From contig CAXYMM010000001.1 of the NCBI GenBank assembly GCA_964289745.1, positions 1,302,001-1,366,000 on the forward strand: a DNA stretch of 64,000 nt. Reading direction: 5' to 3'. A program made the translations under genes and the position numbers. The notes beneath the pieces were generated by a model. That model was not told the origin of the DNA, searched no databases, and saw only the letters and a program-made list of their open reading frames with translations. Shown here piece after piece: positions 57,501-64,000 of this stretch (positions within the stretch are counted from its first letter, which is position 1; every line of letters starts with the position of its first letter). The stretch is from Ekhidna sp964289745. GTDB lineage: Bacteria; Bacteroidota; Bacteroidia; Cytophagales; Cyclobacteriaceae.

Positions 57501-58806
57501 TAACTCGAAATCATTTAATAGTTTAGGCTATGGTTGGTCTGGCTTGTACACCAATGATGAGATTGATCTGGGTAAGGAAACCAATGGGTGGCTGATGAGT
57601 ATACACCGTTTAGACGAAGCATTATCAGCTTTGGAAAAGGCAAATCCAGGTCTAAGTAATTTGAGATCTGATGTTCGGTTTCGTTTTGCTTTATCAGCTT
57701 TAGGAACATTTGCAGATGATAAAACGGGCGAAGGTTTTGGATTTGATAACATCCTAATTTATTCGATTCAGAAGAATGTACTAATTGAACAGTTTTCTTC
57801 CTCTCTTGATGCGGTCAGTATTGACTTAGAATCAAGAGTATTGAGCATTGCCCCACAAACTTTATTCATCAATTATTTCTCAGCTATCAATAATAATGAC
57901 TTGGGGCAGGATCTTCTGAATCAAAGAAATCCAATAGGGCCAGGTGCCAGAGTGACCTTATATGGAATTGGAGAAGTGCCTAACACCGTGCTAGATGGTG
58001 AGACGATTACTCCAATAGATTCAGACAATGATGGTACGATAGATAGCCCGGGATGGGATATTAATGACTTAGAAATTAAATCGTTAGGATCTGCCAGCTT
58101 TTTGATGGATTTGGGAACTGATGGTGTAATTCTTAATCCCTCTAATGCTAACAATATATCGGTTACTGCATCATGGAGATATACAGGAAGTAAAACACTA
58201 GAAAATGGAGATTTTTCCATCTACTTTGCATTAATTGAGCGTGAAATTGATGCTACTGGAATTGGTTTATATAAGGAGGCTGGCATTTCTAAGATAAAAA
58301 ATGTGTTTAGAACTTTTCTTCCAAATTCAGATGGTAACCCATTTTCCTTGTTTAAAGGTAATATTTCAAATGGAGATGTTCTAGCGTTTAGTGCATCATG
58401 GGATATTTCGAATGTGTATGATGTGAATCAGTTAAGAGTTATTGCATTTCTTCAAAACAATAAACCTAATGATGATGGATATAAGGAAATTCTTCAGGCG
58501 GGTTATGTTGACATCAAGGGTAAATCAGTTTTAGTTGCGGGTATTGAAAATGAATTATCAGATTTTGAACTGTATCCAAATCCGGCCAATGAAGGGTTCA
58601 TAGTGGAATTTGCCCAGCCAATGCGTGAAAACACCGATTGGGTGTTGTACGACCAAGCTGGACAAGAAGTGGTCTTTGGGTCGCTAGAGCGAGGTAGCAA
58701 ACTATTAGACGTAAATACGGAAGACGTGCCTAGTGGATTATACTTTATTCACATTTATGGTAAAAACCCCACGCAACAATCAAAACGTGTGATTGTGATT
58801 CACTAG
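51508..58806 (+). CDS. Giant repeat-containing surface protein with T9SS type A sorting domain
   Basis: A 2432-residue secreted protein. The signal peptide is at the start (MLQLARTLLLILMMIISSSS). Residues ~95-640 are about five Ig-like modules of ~105 residues, each opening PSVSSARILSDTEIQFTF or similar and closing GDLRVTY...DFGGN; they resemble the SwmB/Big-type 'sarcalumenin-like' adhesion modules. The middle (~650-1700) holds further beta-rich modules, including ones containing YYWYSGLTNNRIG and FDWYADKTYTDS. A PKD-like domain (PEPQFSYSGITAGKPTTFDL ... GGVYEVALLI) precedes a lectin/MAM-like module (FDSSDEGWFAEF ... SYVYSPSYDIS ... GVAFQLSIDNGENWVTLG). The last ~75 residues are a type A sorting domain (FELYPNPANEGFIVEF ... 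VPSGLYFIHIYG). It is the likely surface-exposed output or sensor of the cluster. Confidence 0.88.
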   Translation: MLQLARTLLLILMMIISSSSGVSYTSTASGITGKGVVTLEGSNGGHSIHIPELTNVAGDWSLNFEGSEGAGGTAVFSSALRPLGDFSGLVVDFDALNPSVSSASILSDTEIQFTFSEPVRVIGDAKDRFLILDGANTSISVTAVNDNIIGDNNVTLEVSGGLLTSALGDLRVTYDSIGNTSTNIIADSTTATVKEASGGTGFIDLDTSKPSVSSARILSDTEIQFTFDEPVQLSSSGSSPYGFTILDGANISIQVTSVRDGTARDNNILLGVTRLTSAIGDLRVTYNGSGGIGDFGGNAANGGVVNIDRDASKPSVSSARILPNTNTEIQFTFDEPVQLLSSSGSLPYGFTIRDGTNTSIQITSVGDGTARDNNILLGVGNLTSVIGDLRVTYDGTSGGIEDFGGNTANSGEATIDLDNSVPTLVKADSINATSLRLEFSEIVQLVNAFPAVDFSLEDGAGNPIVVSVINDMTANDLFIELTTQDRSGFVGDLELTYTSTGSSIQDFGGNSLAGISSPLVIKLDNTGPRLVSAEKVNNQRIDIKFNERGQLLPSSPSSSTSKGFTFTDEAGNDLTGSLVMGGVEDGTAQDSIIVAHFNPNSLVNAIGDIIIDYNPTSGRVADFGVPPNVASSGSYIIDLNLTKPPTITENSTPLPDDDNFADLAMYRTDTNPSSSTPINITPSIPNGTIVIYKDALLTDIATIARNVAQPPYSPTIDSMMSDYITDWTASNNKNGIFTFYIVEEAKSGISSKSPPVQYNLAFLDNIQTSGQQNFRQSNTTGTNISLNVPVGQTSEIKGNGLTANTGTQARFVPLAAGSGNHQISITFKNDAGVEATFNISQLLFKVASTSTVFEPDARVAFSKKVTDYILKINKNPNSLDILDNSMLVADDPNNRDFFSIEVYHILNGAINDTMGDPGVYNNNGGNIGPEVLLYNGNKLTANSPSPTNGTPSYVENAWEFNASEAVKTLAKDSQEVDTLLFMTLSKPDRGAAGPGDPVQAFGDENSGYAYLFPEPQVKLSNLNDVYCQDEPGFTIEADIYTYTSTATSLGGRDEKGVAIRDGYKLHYNPNQVSNIKPTAFPFNRDFTAGGVGVTNEFDPGKLASLDLDNDTSTDGGGWYVIEYTSEELTAAKLQVTVYDTFFVAPTIEAPILTVPTMGYELKSGSYSGQKSSRDQPYIFEFCGGELIPFFNIDNTKPENIADNQNAYYWYSGLTNNRIGVPTDSLDPSLVIGQNPFNGNGTFNLYATRVLNGCQSDTAFLQLRIIDEPEAPKISTTESSPNLRRFDNSSYKNINVNDSDNNGADEYYFEYCATANTSSVAFDLLQITSNLEDIPTGREYIKQRSYFALYKGDTTLFDTLSYKPSNDYKIDLDLDLGLGTSLISGSNASDVVEFDFLIQKVVADTTIVPGTTFGGQLDLSNGIGFNGGCRSNDFTQVTVAIYTYPNAPEPGLFTGAPRISNSDLSNIDTVSYYMIVGEEFPSIGINDPNVAQNNVAFDWYADKTYTDSVQTVNRNGNVLTEIDLINHQASTLSSDDYRKDAIGVYTYFVRVRTNINRNSGFGGCESALTQVNVIVYPEADAPTPLTLTDDVKSELFSTTNLMPNKDTCTSCFDIEYDFCVTASQGLSADIKFSTSTSYNSSPTITNTSAGVPAESNEVLWLTANQEGTNVLNSNPVNVGFAVTARNLQIDKEKNSTFPFAVVHRADFIAGYNGFDGVFSDTTFINVNISTTPEPQFSYSGITAGKPTTFDLIDQTSAGATVDYNLDIYNVTANGIKGTLVRSFTGSADLSDPSSNVEMTFSKGGVYEVALLITSKAGCNTTETRRIRILDRLVLSGSKTFSFDSSDEGWFAEFRDNDGLRGSYGQRNARNSSWQFGFPSGSRIQTLSDGTGKAWTTTAAITDVGDITRNSTGTYVGGEESYVYSPSYDISSIDDPAIVIETYRDIDNKDGVAFQLSIDNGENWVTLGNFDGTREPNPSSGRNWYNESNIPSRPGSGAVNNSKSFNSLGYGWSGLYTNDEIDLGKETNGWLMSIHRLDEALSALEKANPGLSNLRSDVRFRFALSALGTFADDKTGEGFGFDNILIYSIQKNVLIEQFSSSLDAVSIDLESRVLSIAPQTLFINYFSAINNNDLGQDLLNQRNPIGPGARVTLYGIGEVPNTVLDGETITPIDSDNDGTIDSPGWDINDLEIKSLGSASFLMDLGTDGVILNPSNANNISVTASWRYTGSKTLENGDFSIYFALIEREIDATGIGLYKEAGISKIKNVFRTFLPNSDGNPFSLFKGNISNGDVLAFSASWDISNVYDVNQLRVIAFLQNNKPNDDGYKEILQAGYVDIKGKSVLVAGIENELSDFELYPNPANEGFIVEFAQPMRENTDWVLYDQAGQEVVFGSLERGSKLLDVNTEDVPSGLYFIHIYGKNPTQQSKRVIVIH
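51795..52745. repeat. Coding tandem repeats in the giant surface protein gene
   Basis: Three adjacent modules share long identical DNA blocks. TCGAAGCCTTCTGTTTCGTC occurs at 52129 and again at 52441, exactly 312 bases (104 codons) apart, with most of the following ~300 bases matching; a more diverged copy starts near 51795. Later modules (52746-53430) keep the protein pattern but not the DNA identity, so the second and third units are a recent duplication. Confidence 0.8.
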
Positions 58807-58844
58807 TAAGATATTTAGATTAAACCTTTTAAAAGAGGAATGGA

Positions 58845-61619
58845 CTAAACTACAATATTCACTATCTTTTTTGGAATCACAATTACTTTTTTAGGTGTCT
58901 TGCCATCCAACCATTTTTGAATTACTTCATTCACTAGTGCGCCTTGTTCTACTTCTTCTTTTGAAGCGTTTGCTGGAAACCCCACTTTAGTACGCATTTT
59001 TCCATTTACAGATACAGGGTACTCAATGTTATCTTCAATGAGATATTCTTCATTAAGTGCTGGGAAAGAAGCTTCAACTACCGACTTGGTCTTACCCAAA
59101 AGTCTCCATATTTCTTCTGCGATGTGAGGTGCAAAAGGAGAGATAATAATGGTAAGAGGCTCTATTATTTTTCGTTTATTACATTTCACAGCAGAAAGCT
59201 CATTCACAGTAATCATAAATGTACTGATGGAGGTATTGAGCGATAAATTTTCCACATCTTCATTTACTTTTTTGATAGCTGAATGGAGGATTTTAAGCTC
59301 TTTTTTAGAAGGGGCTTCATCCGATATACGGAAGGCGTTTCCTTGGTGTAAGAGTGTCCAATATTTTCTTAAAAATTTAAATACGCCCTCGATTCCGTTT
59401 GTATTCCATGGCTTACTTTGTTCGATGGGGCCTAAAAACATCTCATACATTCGTAAGCAATCCGCACCATATTTTATAACTAAATCATCCGGATTCACCA
59501 CATTAAATTTTGATTTAGACATTTTTTCAAGCTCCCAGCCACAGTAGTATTTACCATCTTCTAGTATGAATTCGGCATCTTTTGCATCAGCTCGTGCATT
59601 CTTAAATGCTTCTACGTCAAGCGTATCGTCATGTACAATGTTTACATCTACATGGCTGGCAGTTGTTTCATATTGATCTTTTAAACCTTTTGAAATAAAA
59701 ATGTTTTTATTCCTCAGTCGGTAGACAAAATTGGATCGTCCCTGAATCATCCCTTGGTTCACCAATTTTCTGGCAAACTCATCTACTTGGATATATCCTC
59801 TGTCGAATAAAAATTTTGTCCAGAAGCGCGAATAAAGGAGGTGTCCGGTTGCATGCTCAGAACCACCTAAATAGAAATCAACATCTTTCCAATACGCAAG
59901 AGCCTCTTTACTGCAGAATACTTCGTTATTGATAGGATCCATGTATCGAAAGAAGTACCAACTACTTCCGGCCCACCCTGGCATGGTGCTTAACTCAAAA
60001 GGGAATCCATTATGACTCCAGTCCTTTGCTCTACCTAAAGGTGGGTCACCATCTTCGGTAGGGAGGTATTCATCCACCGATGGAAGTTTGAGTGGTAGAT
60101 TTTCATCGGAAACCAGGTTAGTGGCGTGATTTTCATAAAAAACAGGAATTGGCTCTCCCCAATACCGCTGTCGTCCAAAGATGGCATCTCGAAGTTTAAA
60201 ATTTATTTTTCGTCTGCCAATGTCTTTTTTTTCCACCTCTTCAATTCCTCTTTCGATAGCTTCTTCGGGCGAAAGTCCATTTAGGAAATCTGAATTGATG
60301 ATTTTGCCCTTCTTCGTTGGGTCTGCTTCTGTGTCAGTGAGTACCTGCGCATCGTTTATGGTGATAATGGGCAAGTCGAAATGCTTTGCAAAGTCAAAGT
60401 CTCGCTGATCACCACTTGGCACGGCCATGACAGCTCCAGTACCATATCCTGCCAGTACATAATCCGCAATCCAGATGGGCATCTTTTTGCCTGAAAAGGG
60501 GTGAATAGCATAGCTTCCTGTAAATACACCTGTTACCTTCTTGGTGTCTCTCATACGGTCTACTTCCAAGCGATTTTTAGCTATTTCAATATAGGCATCT
60601 ACTTCATTTTTTTGATCAGGAGTTGTTAAGGAGGAAACCAGTTCGCTTTCCGGTGCCAAAACCATAAAGGTTACCCCAAATAGGGTATCAATACGGGTAG
60701 TAAATACGGTAATCTTTTTGCTGGTATTCTCTACTTCAAAATCAATCTCTGTCCCGTATGATTTCCCGATCCAGTTTCGCTGCATTTCTTTGATTGGCTC
60801 AGGCCAATCTATTGTATCGAGTCCTTGAAGCAAACGATCGGCGTATGCGGTAATACGCATGCTCCATTGTGGCATCTGTTTTTTTATAACAGGGTGACCA
60901 CCTCGATCGGATAAGCCTTCTTTCACTTCATCATTAGACAATACAGTACCTAAGGCAGGACACCAGTTCACGGTAGTGGCCGATAGGTAGGTCAATCGAT
61001 ACTTCTGTAAAAAAGCTTCTTTTTCTTGATCTGAAAACTTTCTCCAATCGGTCGAGGTGATGATGGGGGTATTGTCATCGCATGCGGCATCTATTTTAGC
61101 ATTGCCCGCTTTCTCCAATAGACTTATGAGGGATTCAATAGGCTCGGCTTTGTTGGAGACGTTATTATACCAACTGCTATAAATTAATTTAAAAATCCAT
61201 TGCGTCCATTTATAATAGTTGGGATCGCTTGTTTGGACTTCTCTCGACCAATCATAGGAAAAACCTAATGCTCTCAATTGCTGTTTATACCGGTTAATAT
61301 TTGTCTCTGTTGTAATAGCAGGATGCTGACCTGTTTGAATGGCATATTGCTCCGCTGGTAAACCAAAGCTGTCAAATCCCATTGGATGCAGTACATTATA
61401 GCCTTTAAGTCGCTTGTATCTGGACACAATATCGGATGCGATGTATCCTAATGGATGACCTACATGCAAACCAGCTCCGGAGGGATAGGGAAACATGTCT
61501 AATACATAATACTTTGGTTTATCTGAAGTATTGCTGGTTTTATAAATCTCGTTTTCTTCCCAGAATTTTTGCCACTTAGCTTCAATTTCCTGAAAATTAT
61601 AATCTACCATATCACTCAT
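58845..61619 (-). CDS. leuS: Leucyl-tRNA synthetase
   Basis: A 924-residue class I aminoacyl-tRNA synthetase that charges tRNA-Leu. HVGH at 52-55 (MFPYPSGAGLHVGHPLGY) is the HIGH motif and EKMSKSKFNVV near residue 697 the KMSKS motif. The CP1 editing domain (IDTLFGVTFMVLAPES, YGTGAVMAVPSGDQRDFDF) is present, as are the Leu-specific GSEHATGHLLYSRFW and the anticodon-binding C-terminal part ending KKVIVIPKKIVNIVV. The start is placed at MSDMVDYNFQEIEAKWQ; the frame is open 21 codons further to 61682 but that extension is unlike the family. An insertion around residues 620-675 (FKNARADAKDAEFILEDGKY), with strands and acidic helices before the KMSKS loop, is typical for Bacteroidota LeuRS. Confidence 0.95.
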   Translation of the reverse strand: MSDMVDYNFQEIEAKWQKFWEENEIYKTSNTSDKPKYYVLDMFPYPSGAGLHVGHPLGYIASDIVSRYKRLKGYNVLHPMGFDSFGLPAEQYAIQTGQHPAITTETNINRYKQQLRALGFSYDWSREVQTSDPNYYKWTQWIFKLIYSSWYNNVSNKAEPIESLISLLEKAGNAKIDAACDDNTPIITSTDWRKFSDQEKEAFLQKYRLTYLSATTVNWCPALGTVLSNDEVKEGLSDRGGHPVIKKQMPQWSMRITAYADRLLQGLDTIDWPEPIKEMQRNWIGKSYGTEIDFEVENTSKKITVFTTRIDTLFGVTFMVLAPESELVSSLTTPDQKNEVDAYIEIAKNRLEVDRMRDTKKVTGVFTGSYAIHPFSGKKMPIWIADYVLAGYGTGAVMAVPSGDQRDFDFAKHFDLPIITINDAQVLTDTEADPTKKGKIINSDFLNGLSPEEAIERGIEEVEKKDIGRRKINFKLRDAIFGRQRYWGEPIPVFYENHATNLVSDENLPLKLPSVDEYLPTEDGDPPLGRAKDWSHNGFPFELSTMPGWAGSSWYFFRYMDPINNEVFCSKEALAYWKDVDFYLGGSEHATGHLLYSRFWTKFLFDRGYIQVDEFARKLVNQGMIQGRSNFVYRLRNKNIFISKGLKDQYETTASHVDVNIVHDDTLDVEAFKNARADAKDAEFILEDGKYYCGWELEKMSKSKFNVVNPDDLVIKYGADCLRMYEMFLGPIEQSKPWNTNGIEGVFKFLRKYWTLLHQGNAFRISDEAPSKKELKILHSAIKKVNEDVENLSLNTSISTFMITVNELSAVKCNKRKIIEPLTIIISPFAPHIAEEIWRLLGKTKSVVEASFPALNEEYLIEDNIEYPVSVNGKMRTKVGFPANASKEEVEQGALVNEVIQKWLDGKTPKKVIVIPKKIVNIVV

Positions 61620-61954
61620 TTGAAAGCACGCAAAGGTATAAGAAGGATTATCAAAACCTTCTGCCCATATTGAAACCCGCACCGATTTAGAATGTCCTTA
61701 GGTTCAAAGAATTAAAAAGACCAATGATTTTATTGGAGACACTTTTGCTGAAGGTATTTTCTTTATTCTACAAAACGACATAGGCGACAGATCATTCAGA
61801 CAAAACAATCCACTTTGATGTTTTTTGGCACATCAAGCTAGGTGCTGATATTGAATCTATCATAAGCCGAAGCTTTAAATTGGCAATCGACTTACTTAGG
61901 ATTTCGAGCATTTAAATATCGATTCCGTTTCTTTTGAAAATCCAAACTTGCTTT
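61620..61954. other. Intergenic region between leuS and the RND exporter
   Basis: 335 bases with the leuS promoter region. On the plus strand 61794-61914 a frame reads like protein (DKTIHFDVFWHIKLGADI) but has a stop immediately before and no start; it may be a fragment or chance. No RNA gene seen. Confidence 0.35.
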
Positions 61955-64000
61955 CTAACGCTTGTTTAAATCCTTTTGAGGTAAGAAGTAGTGAAGTAAA
62001 ATGGGGAGAAGCGTGATGTCTACAATAAAAGCGAAGAGCAACGCCAATACAATAAAAAGACCTAAATAATAGGTGGCACCAAAACTTGAGAAAAGGAAAA
62101 TTGCAAAACCTGCACTTATAGTAAGTGTGGTGATGAATATACCATTCCCAGCGTTTTGAAACATCAATTTCAATCGGTCTTCAGAAGAACCAGTATGTTG
62201 CAGATAGTGACTGATCATATGAATGGTATCATCTACTGCTATCCCGAAAACAATCGCAAAAACAATCGCAGTAGTCATATTTATGTGGATACCTAACCAA
62301 CCTATGATGCCTGCTACAAAAATCAGAGGTATAAAATTAGGGATTAGGCTAATGATTAAGAGCCGGACAGATTTAAAGTAGAAACCAAGAATCAAAGCAA
62401 TTATAAAAATGGCGGCTCCAATTCCAAAGATTAAATTTTCCGATAGCAGTTCGTGACTTTTGTCGATTAAGTAAGTCGTTCCCGTAAGTTGATAGGATAG
62501 GATGGACGAATCAATATGATTATTTAGGTATTTTTTGAGTTTCTTATTTCTTTTTCCAGTCTCAAATGTGCCTAACTCTGGAATAAAACCAATAAGACGC
62601 CCTGCTTTACCGTTATGGGTCACCAATTGAGACATTCGCTTTGGGTCAATTTTATTTTTTATCCGAAGGGTCTTTTCGTAGCCTTTTTTTGTAGTAGGAT
62701 AGATATAATTTTTGTTGAGTCCCCCATTACCAGACATATGCAAATATTTTATGATGGTAACGGGCGACTGGACGTTGGATACTGGGTAGTGATCTAATAG
62801 GTACGTTTCAATCTTCCTGATTTCATTCATAACGAATATGTCCCAAATCGATTTGGAAGTATCCTGTACCTCAACTCTAATTTCGAAGGGTTTAGAGCCT
62901 CCTAAAACCTGATCGGCAAACTTAAAGTCTTGACGAATGGCGGTATTTTTAGGTAGGTCTTCGAGCAGGTAGGCATCTACTTTAAGTCTGCTTATCCCTG
63001 GAATTGCAACCAGAAGGACAGCAATAAGCAGCGTAATAATGATCGATTTTTTTTGAATTACCCCCATCGTTAGCCCTGCGGGAAGCGATGCTTTTATCGC
63101 TTTATTTCTACTTAAAAAAGGGAGGATTAAAAGCCCCAAAGTAAAAGAGATAATCAAGGCAGATACGATTCCGACGGCTGCGAAAATCCCCAAATACTGA
63201 ACCGGCTCAGTATTGATCCACAATAGGCTTAAAAAACCAATAGCTGTGGTGAGTGATGTGAGAATAGTAGGAGTCCAGACGGTTTTAAATGCTTTTTTTG
63301 CCTGCGTTACCTTTTCCCCATCGCCGACCCTTGAAAAGGCATTGATTAAATGAATGGCATCAGACATAGCGACAAAAAAAACAATAGGGGGTAGCAATAC
63401 ACTCAACAGATTAACTTTTACGCTCATTAATGACATAAAACCAAATAGCCATAGGATAGAGATAAGACTTACTAAAAAGGGTAAAATCGCCGTTTTAAAA
63501 CTTTTGAAAATGAGCGCGAGAAGAAAATAACTTAGCAGTAGGCAAGCCATCAGGTAGGTGGTAAAGTCGCGTTGCATATACTCAATAAAGACCTTTGAGG
63601 CACTTAACTTTCCAACTATATAAATTTTTTCGAGATCAAGGGAGGCCGCCTTTTTTTGGATAGCATCGAGTATTTGTTTGCCACGTTTGGGATCGCTGAA
63701 GTGCTCGTGTTTCAAATAAATGCGCATAGATTTTCCGTCCTTCCCGAAAGCAGCGCGATAGAGCGGATTTCCAAAAACACGAATACTATCCCTCATTAAT
63801 TTATCAGGATCATTGGTGTGAATTAATGGAAAAATGGTCAATCCAGTTGGTGTCTTAACTATATGCTTTAAAGAAAGAGGTGAATAGATATTAATCACAT
63901 CTTTTATTTCAGTAAGATCTTTTTCTAGTTGAGAAACTTTTTGAATAAAATCAGCTTCAAATGCACTTTTTTCATTTTCCAAAATGATTTGGAGGAAATC
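61955..64000 (-). CDS. RND/MMPL-superfamily exporter, 3' part (partial)
   Basis: 682 codons are visible and the frame runs off the right edge (…DFLQIILENEKSAFEADF), so the N-terminal membrane helix and part of the first periplasmic domain are missing. What remains is the rest of the first periplasmic domain, a block of six helices (TTYLMACLLLSYFLLALIF; LLSVLLPPIVFFVAMSDAIH; AIGFLSLLWINTEPVQYLGI), a second periplasmic domain (~300-500) and a second helix block (ISLIPNFIPLIFVAGIIGW; AIVFGIAVDDTIHMISHYL; GATYYLGLFIVLALLFAFI). The IAVDDTIHMISHY segment is the usual proton-relay helix of RND exporters. This smaller 'predicted exporter' class is implicated in lipid or hydrophobic-compound transport; the substrate here is unknown. 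Confidence 0.88.
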   Translation of the reverse strand, partial: DFLQIILENEKSAFEADFIQKVSQLEKDLTEIKDVINIYSPLSLKHIVKTPTGLTIFPLIHTNDPDKLMRDSIRVFGNPLYRAAFGKDGKSMRIYLKHEHFSDPKRGKQILDAIQKKAASLDLEKIYIVGKLSASKVFIEYMQRDFTTYLMACLLLSYFLLALIFKSFKTAILPFLVSLISILWLFGFMSLMSVKVNLLSVLLPPIVFFVAMSDAIHLINAFSRVGDGEKVTQAKKAFKTVWTPTILTSLTTAIGFLSLLWINTEPVQYLGIFAAVGIVSALIISFTLGLLILPFLSRNKAIKASLPAGLTMGVIQKKSIIITLLIAVLLVAIPGISRLKVDAYLLEDLPKNTAIRQDFKFADQVLGGSKPFEIRVEVQDTSKSIWDIFVMNEIRKIETYLLDHYPVSNVQSPVTIIKYLHMSGNGGLNKNYIYPTTKKGYEKTLRIKNKIDPKRMSQLVTHNGKAGRLIGFIPELGTFETGKRNKKLKKYLNNHIDSSILSYQLTGTTYLIDKSHELLSENLIFGIGAAIFIIALILGFYFKSVRLLIISLIPNFIPLIFVAGIIGWLGIHINMTTAIVFAIVFGIAVDDTIHMISHYLQHTGSSEDRLKLMFQNAGNGIFITTLTISAGFAIFLFSSFGATYYLGLFIVLALLFAFIVDITLLPILLHYFLPQKDLNKR

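Noticed and set aside
61794..61914. Protein-like frame upstream of leuS
   Set aside because: No start codon, a stop just before it and no recognisable motif; probably chance or a very short relic.

Overview
The window is a piece of chromosome from a Gram-negative, AT-rich (roughly 40% GC by eye) member of the Bacteroidota, most likely a marine Cytophagales-type gliding bacterium. Reasons: type IX secretion (T9SS) sorting domains of both type A and type B on four large secreted proteins, a PorP/SprF-family T9SS outer-membrane protein, a SecA whose tail lacks the zinc finger, a Na+-translocating NADH dehydrogenase (NQR), a three-gene type-B succinate dehydrogenase (sdhCAB), promoter boxes of the Bacteroidota TTG/TAnnTTTG type, and almost no Shine-Dalgarno sequences.

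Layout. 1-2 kb: end of secA, a SPOR-type lipoprotein and an M20 amidohydrolase, overlapping in series. 2-5 kb: a PiT-like permease, then a scar holding an IS3-type transposase fragment and a beheaded Na/Pi cotransporter, then two small membrane proteins. 5-8.3 kb: AraC regulator, acyl-CoA dehydrogenase, sucD. 8.3-13.4 kb: an acquired-looking block holding an IS982-type transposase relic and a PL8 chondroitin-ABC-lyase-like gene now split into two reading frames, with a diverged ~155-bp direct repeat on each side. 13.5-17.2 kb: a single-chain type IIG restriction-modification enzyme. 17.2-29.8 kb, all on the minus strand: eno, carA, nqrABCDE (no nqrF), cmk with a coupled 56-residue lipoprotein gene, fabD, a DCC-family protein and a T9SS type B protein. 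30-33.5 kb: sdhCAB. 33.5-34.4 kb: a frameshifted relic and tRNA-Pro(TGG). 34.4-39.6 kb (minus): a type B T9SS cargo coupled by TAATG overlap to a PorP/SprF protein with a C-terminal SPOR-like domain.

39.8-58.8 kb (plus) is the most unusual region: seven consecutive genes encoding an outer-membrane barrel, an Npt-like transporter fused to HEAT repeats and a cyclic-nucleotide-binding-like domain, a protein of three tandem TIR-like folds, a membrane-anchored nSTAND1 NTPase with WD40 repeats, a second barrel protein, a lipoprotein, and a 2432-residue T9SS type A surface protein. Spacing within the first six is 42, 29, -1, 9 and 3 bases, so they read as one transcription unit spanning cytoplasm, inner membrane, periplasm, outer membrane and surface. 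I infer a cell-envelope sensing or conflict system; its function is not established by the sequence.

58.8-64 kb: leuS and the 3' part of an RND/MMPL-family exporter gene that runs off the right edge.
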